Positions 57,880-64,000 of a stretch of DNA of 64,000 bases are shown piece after piece. The DNA is from ZC4RG35 sp964571765 (GTDB taxonomy: Bacteria; Actinomycetota; Acidimicrobiia; Spongiisociales; ZC4RG35). Both the position numbers and the translations under genes were made by a program. The stretch covers positions 62,001-126,000 of the forward strand of contig CAZNDH010000001.1 in the NCBI GenBank assembly GCA_964571765.1, given 5' to 3'. Within the stretch, counting starts at the first letter, position 1; every line of letters starts with the position of its first letter. Under the pieces are notes generated by a model, which was not told the origin of the DNA, made no database searches, and saw nothing but the letters and a program-made list of their open reading frames with translations.

Positions 57880-59830
57880 TGCGAACCCGGCTGGAGATTG
57901 AGAAGATATGGGCGGGGATCCCCTGAGGATCCATCTGCACGAAGTTGCGCGACCCCTCCCAGTGGTAACGGCGATCGGTGAGCCGGTCGTGGACCACATA
58001 GCGCTGTCCCTCCACGATGCCGAGGGCGGCCATCTCGAGGCTGACCCAGCCCGACTGGGTGTGGTGCGGGTCGAGGCTCACCACCACGAGGACGACGTCT
58101 TCGCCGTGGGTCCGCGAGTAGCAGAGGATCATGTCGTTGTCGACGTCGTGGAAGGTGACACCGGTGCTCCGCTGCAAGGCACGGTGAGCCCGACGCACCC
58201 GGTTGACCCGTGTGATCACCGGGGCGATGCTCTCGGCCTGATCCCGATCCCAAGCCCGGATCTGGTACTTCTCCGAGTCGAGGTACTCCTCCGATCCGGG
58301 CCGGAGCGGGCGGTTCTCCATCAACTCGAAGGCCGGGCCATAGATGCCGCAGGCCGGGCTCAGGGTCGCCGCCAGGACGTAGCGGGTGACAAAGGCGGCC
58401 CGGCCTCCCTTCTGAAGCTCCTCGGTGAGAATGTCGGGGGTGTTGGGCCAGAAGGACGGACGGAAGAAATCGGCCACCGCGGCCAGGTCGGACATGTAAG
58501 TGATCAGTTCCTGTTTGGTGGTCCGCCAGGCGAAGTAGGTGTACGACTGGTTGAAGCCGGCCTTGGCCAGTCGGTACATCACCGCAGGACGGGTGAAGGC
58601 CTCGGAGAGGAGCACCAGGTCGGGATGCTCCCCGGTCAGCTGGGGGATCACCCATTCCCAGAATGGGAACGACTTGGTGTGGGGGTTGTCGACACGGAAG
58701 ATGCGCACCCCGTGGGCTATCCAGTGATCGAAGACACCTTTCAGGGCCAGCCAGAGCCCTTCTGGATCGGATGTCTCGAAGTCGAGGGGGTAGATGTCCT
58801 GGTATTTCTTGGGGGGGTTTTCGGCATGCTGGATGGTTCCGTCGGGACGGAGCCGGAACCATTCGGGGTGCTCCCGTACCCATGGATGGTCCGGGGAGCA
58901 CTGGAAGGCGATGTCGAGGGCCACCTCGATTCCTCGTCCGGAGGCGGCCTCCATCAGCGAATGGAAGTCCTCCATTGTCCCCAGGTCAGGATTGAGGGCA
59001 GTGTGGCCACCCAGTTCGGAGCCTATGGCCCAGGGCACGCCAACGTCCTCCTTCCCTGCAACCAGGGTGTTGTTGGCCCCTTTGCGGTAGGTATGACCGA
59101 TTGGGTGGATCGGGGGTAGGTAGAGGACATCGAAGCCCATGTCGGCCACATAGCCCAGGTGTTTCTCCAGGTCGGCGAAGGTGCCATGCTCGCCGCCATC
59201 ACCCCACGAACGGGGGAAGAGCTCATACCAGGTGGAGAAGGTCGCCGCCTCCCGGTCGACCATCAGGCTGTATCGCAGCGATGTGGTGGCCCGGGAGCGG
59301 TCGGGGTGGGCCCTGGCGAGGTCCACGCCATCCACGGAGGTGGCGATCTCGAATCGCTCCTCCGGGGTCAGGTCCTCCCGGGACACCTGCTTGGCCAGGT
59401 CGCTGAGGCGATCCGCTGCTGGCCCCCGCGCCCGGGAGGAGGCGGCGGAGAACAGTCCGGCGGCGGCAGTCAGCTCCACGGTGATCTCCACACCGGCGTC
59501 AACCTTCTTCCGAATGCCGTCGAGCCAGGTCTCGAAGCGGTCGACCCATCCGGTGACCTCGAAGTCCCACCAACCCAACTGGTCCGGGGTCAGTCTTGCC
59601 GCCCATCGGTCGTTGCCCTGCGGCTCCATTACGGTTTCGGTCCATCGCCTCCTGTCCGCCCTGCGATGGCGAAGCACCACCCTCACCTGGTCGTGGCCGT
59701 CGGCGAACACGTCGGCCTTCACGGTGATCGGATCGCCCAAGGTCGACTTGGCCGGGAACCTGCCACCGTCAACCTGAGGGCTCACCCTCTCGATGACCAC
59801 TCGCTTGTCGGTTGCCGGGACCTTGGCCAT
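57851..59830 (-). CDS. glgE: Maltose-1-phosphate maltosyltransferase
   Basis: Adds maltosyl units from alpha-maltose-1-phosphate to glucan (GH13_3). The 659-residue protein has the N-terminal beta domain (VSPQVDGGRFPAKSTLGDPI), then YELFPRSWG, YLPPIHPIGHTYRKGANN, ALDIAFQCSPDHPWV, the nucleophile in FRVDNPHTKSFPFWEW, the acid in VLLSEAFTRPAVM, and the characteristic SYTYFAWRTTKQEL. All are diagnostic of GlgE. ATG 59830 is preceded by GAGG; the open frame upstream lacks signatures. It overlaps TreS-Mak by 29 bases. Confidence 0.95.
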   Translation of the reverse strand: MAKVPATDKRVVIERVSPQVDGGRFPAKSTLGDPITVKADVFADGHDQVRVVLRHRRADRRRWTETVMEPQGNDRWAARLTPDQLGWWDFEVTGWVDRFETWLDGIRKKVDAGVEITVELTAAAGLFSAASSRARGPAADRLSDLAKQVSREDLTPEERFEIATSVDGVDLARAHPDRSRATTSLRYSLMVDREAATFSTWYELFPRSWGDGGEHGTFADLEKHLGYVADMGFDVLYLPPIHPIGHTYRKGANNTLVAGKEDVGVPWAIGSELGGHTALNPDLGTMEDFHSLMEAASGRGIEVALDIAFQCSPDHPWVREHPEWFRLRPDGTIQHAENPPKKYQDIYPLDFETSDPEGLWLALKGVFDHWIAHGVRIFRVDNPHTKSFPFWEWVIPQLTGEHPDLVLLSEAFTRPAVMYRLAKAGFNQSYTYFAWRTTKQELITYMSDLAAVADFFRPSFWPNTPDILTEELQKGGRAAFVTRYVLAATLSPACGIYGPAFELMENRPLRPGSEEYLDSEKYQIRAWDRDQAESIAPVITRVNRVRRAHRALQRSTGVTFHDVDNDMILCYSRTHGEDVVLVVVSLDPHHTQSGWVSLEMAALGIVEGQRYVVHDRLTDRRYHWEGSRNFVQMDPQGIPAHIFSISSRVRSEEGFEYFD

Positions 59831-59880
59831 GACCTCGAATCTAGGCAGGCTCGGGGGACAGCCGCCAGGATAAGGCCACT

Positions 59881-61374
59881 TCAGCCGGTCATGTAAGGGC
59901 CCACCGAGGCCAGGTAGACGTCTCGGCCGGTGCGGGCGTCGACATTGGAGGGGGCCCGGTCGAGGATGGCAAGGAAACCCGGCTCCATGTCGATCCCGAG
60001 GACCCGGCGGCTGAGATCGATGACCCGGCCGGCGTGGCGAAGCACGAACACCGTCTCGAGACCGGAGACGTCGTCGAAGAACCACCCACAGGATGTGTAC
60101 ATCAGCATCGCCCTGTGTTGGATCTCGAGCAGGTCGATCGCCAGCCGGGCCTGTCCGTCGTCCAGACCCCGCCGGCCGTGCCTCGCCAAGAAGTCCTCGG
60201 GAGCTCCCCCGAGGATCACCTCGATGTAGTGGTCCCGGGCATCCCACGGATCTTCGAGGACCGTCCCTCCCCTCCTCTCGAACTCTCCGACCATCCGGTC
60301 CCGGAGATGATCGAGCGCCTCCCGCAGAGGCGCCCTCCACTCCTGGTGCCAGTCAGGGTGCCGGCCACTGGAGCAGCCGCAGTTCGACCGCCAGCGCTCG
60401 ACGCCGTGAGCACAACTCCAAGACGTCCCTTCTAGGACCTTGGCCCTCCGCGAGGGCGGATGGTCGGTGAGGAACCGGGCGTAGTTGGTCAACTCGACGC
60501 CGGGGTCGGCTTCGAGCTCCTCGATGGCGCGCGCCAGGGCCATCTCACCGTGGCGGTGATGATGCCCGTAGGTCTCCCCGTCGGTGGCCACGTGGGCCAG
60601 GACCGCCTCATCGGCCGGCTCACCGAGGGCGTCCACCAGGCGTTTGGCGAGCAGCGTCCCGTCCTCGAGCATCCCGTTGAAGGCGACCTCCTGACTCAGC
60701 GGCCCGTCGTAGAAGAAGACCCCGACCTGATGGGCGTCTCCCAACTCGACCGCATAGGGAAACCGGGGGTCGACCGAGCCGTCCTCCACATCGAGCCAGG
60801 CCCCATCGGCTTCCACGGCGGAGGCCTGGTAGGGGGAGAGCACGGTGAACCGAACGCCGGCGTCGAGCGCGATCGCCAGGCTCTCCAGGTCGACCGCGGT
60901 CTCCGGGAGCCAAATCCCCTCGGGTCTGCGACCGAACCTGTGGACGAAGTCGGCGATTCCCCAGAGGATCTGGGTCTTCTTGTCCCGGGTGTTGGACAGG
61001 GGGAGGATGGTGTGGTTGTAGGTGTGCGCCAGCCCCGAGCCGTATCCCCCGAACCGGTCCACGGAAACCCGGTCGGCCTCGATGATCGCACCATAGGTTT
61101 CCGGGCTGTGGATCTCGAGCCACTCGAGGAGGGTCGGGCCCCAGTCGCTGCTGATGTACTCGTAGTTGTTGAGGCGGCGGCGAACCGACCCGTCGTGGTC
61201 GAGGATCTCTGCCTTGGTGTTGGGCAGATAGCACTCGGCAGTGATCCGCTCGTTCCAGTTGGGGAACGGTGCCGCCGAAGGTTGGTCGTCGACCCTTCCG
61301 GTGAACGGATTCTCACGGGGCGGCTGATACCAATGGCCGTGGATGCACACGCAACGCGGGGGGCTCAATGCCAT
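59881..61374 (-). CDS. GH57-family amylolytic enzyme, short
   Basis: A 497-residue GH57 protein: CVCIHGHWYQPPRENP start, ADFVHRFGRRPEGIWLPETAVD with the catalytic Glu, HVATDGETYGHHHRHGEMAL with the second catalytic Asp, and a helical part (YTSCGWFFDDVSGLETVFVLRHAGR) typical of the DUF3536 extension. Relatives of the latter kind are often about 800 residues; here the chain ends soon after the start of that region, so the C-terminal domain seems reduced, without any frame disruption. A role as alpha-amylase or 4-alpha-glucanotransferase in the surrounding glucan pathway is likely. Confidence 0.87.
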   Translation of the reverse strand: MALSPPRCVCIHGHWYQPPRENPFTGRVDDQPSAAPFPNWNERITAECYLPNTKAEILDHDGSVRRRLNNYEYISSDWGPTLLEWLEIHSPETYGAIIEADRVSVDRFGGYGSGLAHTYNHTILPLSNTRDKKTQILWGIADFVHRFGRRPEGIWLPETAVDLESLAIALDAGVRFTVLSPYQASAVEADGAWLDVEDGSVDPRFPYAVELGDAHQVGVFFYDGPLSQEVAFNGMLEDGTLLAKRLVDALGEPADEAVLAHVATDGETYGHHHRHGEMALARAIEELEADPGVELTNYARFLTDHPPSRRAKVLEGTSWSCAHGVERWRSNCGCSSGRHPDWHQEWRAPLREALDHLRDRMVGEFERRGGTVLEDPWDARDHYIEVILGGAPEDFLARHGRRGLDDGQARLAIDLLEIQHRAMLMYTSCGWFFDDVSGLETVFVLRHAGRVIDLSRRVLGIDMEPGFLAILDRAPSNVDARTGRDVYLASVGPYMTG

Positions 61375-61380
61375 CCCAGG

Positions 61381-63369
61381 TTAGGAAGGGGGCGGGGAGT
61401 CCGGGTGGGACCCGCGGGGACTCCGACGGTAGTCACCGGTCTGCTTGAGGATGATCGTGGCCAGCGGGGGCAGAGTGACATCCACCGACTCGGGAAACCC
61501 CTGGTGGGGCACCGGGAGCGGGCCGGTGTCGACCCCGCCGAGGTTGCCCTGTCCCGAACCGCCGTAGATGGGAGCGTCCGAGTTGAGGACCTCCACCCAG
61601 CGACCCGACCCGGGTACCCCGATCCGATACCCGTGGCGGGGGACCGGGGTCATGTTGTGCACCACGAGGAGGGTGTCGCTGTCATCGGCCGACCGGAAGT
61701 AGGCAAGGACGCTGTTCTCGGAATCGTTGACTACCGCCCACTCGAAGCCTTCGGGGCGAGAGTCGGTGGCGTGGAGGGAAGCATGGTCCCGATAGATCCG
61801 GTTCAGATCCCCGACCAGGCGGGAGATTCCCTGGTGCATCGGGTGGCCCTCGAGCTCCCACTCCACTTGACCCTCGTGAGCCCACTCCGAGTTCTGGGCG
61901 AGCTCACCACCCATGAAGAGAAGCTTCTTGCCGGGCTGGGTCCACTGCAGACAGTAGAGGAGACGAAGATTGGCGAACCGTTGCCACTCGTCGCCGGGCA
62001 TCTTCCCCAGCAGTGACCCCTTGCCATGTACCACCTCGTCGTGGGACAGGGGAAGCATGAAGTTCTCGGTGAAGGCGTAGACCGCCCGGAAGGTCAACTC
62101 GTGGTGACGGTATCGACGGTGCAGCGGGTCGTTGCCCATGTAGGCGAGGGTGTCGTGCATCCAACCCATGTCCCACTTCATCCCGAAGCCGAGTCCCCCG
62201 AGGAATGTAGGACGGGACACCATCGGCCAGGCGGTGGACTCCTCGGCGATGGCCTGGGTATCCGGGTAGTGGAGGTAGAGCGCTTCGTTGAGACGGCGGA
62301 GGAAAGCGATCGCCTCGAGGTTTTCCCGACCCCCGTGACGATTGGGTACCCACTCCCCCTCGGCCCGGGAGTAGTCGAGATAGAGCATCGAGGCGACCGC
62401 GTCGACCCGGAGGCCGTCGACGTGATAGCGGTCCAGCCAGAAGAAGGCGTTGCTGATCAGAAACGACGGGACCTCGATACGTCCATAGTTGTAGACCAAG
62501 GTCTTCCAATCGGGGTGATACCTCATTCTCCGGTCGGCATGCTCCATGAGATGGGTGCCGTCGAAGTAGCCGAGCCCGTGCTCGTCGTCGGGGAAGTGCG
62601 ATGGGACCCAGTCGAGGATTACCCCGACCCCGGCCCGATGGCAGGCGTCGACCAGGGTCATGAAGTCCTGGGGCGTGCCATATCGGGAAGTGGGGGCGAA
62701 GTATCCGGTGGTCTGATATCCCCACGACCCATAGAAAGGGTGCTCCATGACCGGGAGGAACTCGACATGGGTGAAACCCAGGTCGGCGACGTATCCGGGA
62801 AGCTGCTCGGCTAGTTCCAGATAGGTGAGGTGGCGACCGTCGTCGCCACGACGCCACGATCCGAGATGCACTTCGTAGACACTTATCGGAGCGTCGAGAG
62901 AGTTGCGACGTTCCCGGCCGGCCATCCATTCGGCATCGCCCCACTCATGGTCCAGGGCCCACACTTTGGAGGCGGTGCGAGGGGGGGTCTCATGGTGGAA
63001 GCCGAAAGGGTCGGCTTTGTCCACTCGGTATTCACCATTGACTATGCGGTACTTGTAAGTGTTGGCGTGACCCGCACCGGCGACCGTTCCGACCCAAATG
63101 CCTGAGACGCCCTGGGGCTGGAGGGGGTCGGCCCCGGGATCCCATCCGTTCCAGTCTCCCACGACCGAGACCTGGTCGGCGTTGGGCGCCCACACCGCGA
63201 AGTGGGTCCCACCCTCTACCGAGTGGGCGCCCATCCGCTCGTACAGCCGGTAGTGGGTCCCCTCATTCCACAGGTAGAGATCCTCTTCACCGAGCAGGAT
63301 GTCAGATCGCTTGGCAGCCAGGTCGCTCCTATCGGTGGGTTCCACCGAGGCTAACCAGGGTTGGCCCAA
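61381..63369 (-). CDS. glgB: 1,4-alpha-glucan branching enzyme
   Basis: Introduces alpha-1,6 branches into the glucan made by GlgE. The 662-residue GH13_9 protein has a CBM48 domain (GGTHFAVWAPNADQVSVVGDWNGW), VYEVHLGSWRR, the barrel with VEFLPVMEHPFYGSWGYQTTGYFAPTSRYG, DGLRVDAVASMLYLDY (nucleophile Asp), IAEESTAWPMV (acid Glu) and LPLSHDEVVHGKGSLLGKMPGD. Only one CBM48 is present, so the extra N-terminal module of some actinobacterial GlgB is absent. The start is probably the TTG at 63369 or a GTG at 63345; neither has a strong ribosome site. Confidence 0.95.
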   Translation of the reverse strand: MGQPWLASVEPTDRSDLAAKRSDILLGEEDLYLWNEGTHYRLYERMGAHSVEGGTHFAVWAPNADQVSVVGDWNGWDPGADPLQPQGVSGIWVGTVAGAGHANTYKYRIVNGEYRVDKADPFGFHHETPPRTASKVWALDHEWGDAEWMAGRERRNSLDAPISVYEVHLGSWRRGDDGRHLTYLELAEQLPGYVADLGFTHVEFLPVMEHPFYGSWGYQTTGYFAPTSRYGTPQDFMTLVDACHRAGVGVILDWVPSHFPDDEHGLGYFDGTHLMEHADRRMRYHPDWKTLVYNYGRIEVPSFLISNAFFWLDRYHVDGLRVDAVASMLYLDYSRAEGEWVPNRHGGRENLEAIAFLRRLNEALYLHYPDTQAIAEESTAWPMVSRPTFLGGLGFGMKWDMGWMHDTLAYMGNDPLHRRYRHHELTFRAVYAFTENFMLPLSHDEVVHGKGSLLGKMPGDEWQRFANLRLLYCLQWTQPGKKLLFMGGELAQNSEWAHEGQVEWELEGHPMHQGISRLVGDLNRIYRDHASLHATDSRPEGFEWAVVNDSENSVLAYFRSADDSDTLLVVHNMTPVPRHGYRIGVPGSGRWVEVLNSDAPIYGGSGQGNLGGVDTGPLPVPHQGFPESVDVTLPPLATIILKQTGDYRRSPRGSHPDSPPPS

Positions 63370-63414
63370 ACCACCGCCGGGCGCGGTGTCGCTGCTCGCA
63401 GCCCGGGTCAGGCT

Positions 63415-63681
63415 CTATGAGGACCCGCCGCTGACCGCGTGGAGCACCCGGATCGTCGACTCGGTCGGGACAGCAGTGCCCAGACTGGCCTGCTTCCCGT
63501 CGACGAACACCAGGACATGGGGTCGAATCCGGCCCTGCTCGTCGACGATGTGGTTGCGGAGTGCGGGCGCGGCGCGAAACAGCTCGGCGATCGCCTCCTG
63601 CACCGTCGTCCCCTCCACCTGATGGATCCTTTGGACTCCCGCCGAGTCGCTGAGCATCCTGGGGAGCCGCAACTCAGTCAC
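63415..63681 (-). CDS. ThiS/MoaD-like beta-grasp protein
   Basis: An 88-residue ubiquitin-like protein: VTELRLPRMLSD, the TVQEAIAELFRAAPALRNHIVDEQGRIRPHVLVFVDG segment with the family spacing, and a C-terminus ending in VLHAVSGGSS. Sulfur carriers require a terminal Gly-Gly; here GG is followed by SS, so processing would be needed or the protein has another role. The GTG start overlaps the stop of the upstream BNR-repeat gene (GTGA). This gene pair recurs in other genomes, but its role is unknown to me. Confidence 0.85.
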   Translation of the reverse strand: MTELRLPRMLSDSAGVQRIHQVEGTTVQEAIAELFRAAPALRNHIVDEQGRIRPHVLVFVDGKQASLGTAVPTESTIRVLHAVSGGSS

Positions 63682-64000
63682 GTGATCACCTGCACAGCCA
63701 TGATCCGGGGGAACGAGGGTGCGAGCTCCTCCCAATGGTCCCCGTTGTCGGTGGTGAGCCAAATCTTCCCCCCAGTGGTCCCCATGCAGACCACCCCCCT
63801 GCCGTCGCCGTCGACCGCATTACGCAGGACTCCGGTGAATTGCGGCGCCTCTGCCCAGCCAGTGCCGGCAACCTCCCAGGAGTCGCCGTCGTCGTCGGAG
63901 CGATAGGCCTCGAGCCGTCCTCCCACCGGTACCCGGTTGGCATCGGCCTCGAGGGGAAGGGTGAACAGTCGGCCGCTCGCCGCGTCGCGCCACATGACGA
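63678..64000 (-). CDS. BNR-repeat (sialidase-like) protein, 3' end only
   Basis: The C-terminal 107 residues of a beta-propeller protein; the gene runs off the right edge. Two BNR-type Asp boxes are visible, YRSDDDGDSWE and LTTDNGDHWEE, in the spacing of exo-alpha-sialidase/WD40-like exo-glycosidase families. Proteins of this type next to a small MoaD-like gene are usually about 350 residues and annotated as exo-alpha-sialidase, mostly without proof. The in-frame ATG at 63995 is internal rather than the start. Confidence 0.75.
   Translation of the reverse strand, partial: VMWRDAASGRLFTLPLEADANRVPVGGRLEAYRSDDDGDSWEVAGTGWAEAPQFTGVLRNAVDGDGRGVVCMGTTGGKIWLTTDNGDHWEELAPSFPRIMAVQVIT

Noticed and set aside
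60460..62016. 518-codon open frame opposite the GH57 and glgB genes
   Set aside because: It crosses two clear genes on the other strand and has no family features.
1..64000. CRISPR arrays, insertion sequences, prophage genes, tRNA or rRNA genes
   Set aside because: No regularly spaced repeats of CRISPR type, no transposase or integrase signatures, and no tRNA-like cloverleaf or rRNA segment was found; the 277-bp repeat is inside coding sequence and has no mobile-element ends.

Overview
The window is a gene-dense (roughly two-thirds G+C) bacterial chromosome segment. Typical actinobacterial traits are the GlgE alpha-glucan genes with a TreS-maltokinase fusion, a SARP-type regulator, sigma-B/F-style promoters (GTTT-N16-GGGTAT), and promoters whose -10 box sits 8-9 nt before the start codon, suggesting leaderless mRNAs. 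A deep-branching actinomycetote such as a member of the Acidimicrobiia is my best guess; no rRNA or tRNA is present to settle it.

Amino-acid block (about 0-16.4 kb). After a membrane-anchored unknown, a YetF/DUF421 protein and a PolX-like protein whose polymerase site looks dead, a complete trp operon runs leftward (trpE-G-D-C-F-B-A) and a complete his operon runs rightward (hisG, hisC-HAD fusion, hisB, hisH, hisF, hisA-I-E fusion, hisD). They start back to back: 93 bp separates two tiny leader peptides that nobody would see without reading the DNA, MSQSLHLATGWWHTS (tandem Trp codons) and MNCSFAHAGHHHHPLRVG (four consecutive His codons). Each is followed by a terminator hairpin with a competing antiterminator pairing, so both operons appear to be controlled by ribosome-mediated attenuation. 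A perfect 16-bp palindrome lies in the his promoter.

Transport and redox block (16.4-27.9 kb). A flavodoxin is followed by a frameshifted ArsR regulator with two matching operators, a small secreted protein, a neutral zinc metallopeptidase, a TPP riboswitch leading an MFS transporter, a molybdate ABC operon headed by an XRE regulator with a periplasmic-binding-like sensor domain, an M50 protease with CBS domains, and the three-subunit proton-translocating transhydrogenase pntAA-pntAB-pntB.

Signalling block (27.8-37 kb). A GAF-PP2C-HATPase protein (RsbU and RsbW in one chain), two STAS antagonists and three paralogous membrane sensors lacking kinase domains form one leftward unit. Two of the sensors share 277 identical bases. 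Divergently lies a large SARP-TPR regulator; between them are three CCGTTACG boxes at exact 24-bp steps.

Stress and carbohydrate block (37-64 kb). TerC, a SnoaL-like protein, a metallothionein, small membrane peptides, a YflT-like stress protein and a CopB-like ATPase occur here, several with sigma-B/F-type promoters, including two divergent pairs. A GT4-GH130-GT4-toroid cassette follows the metallothionein. The window ends with a glycogen/trehalose cluster: GlgP, TreS-maltokinase, GlgE, a GH57 enzyme and GlgB, which together convert trehalose through maltose-1-phosphate into branched alpha-glucan and back. A ThiS/MoaD-like protein and the end of a BNR-repeat protein close the window.
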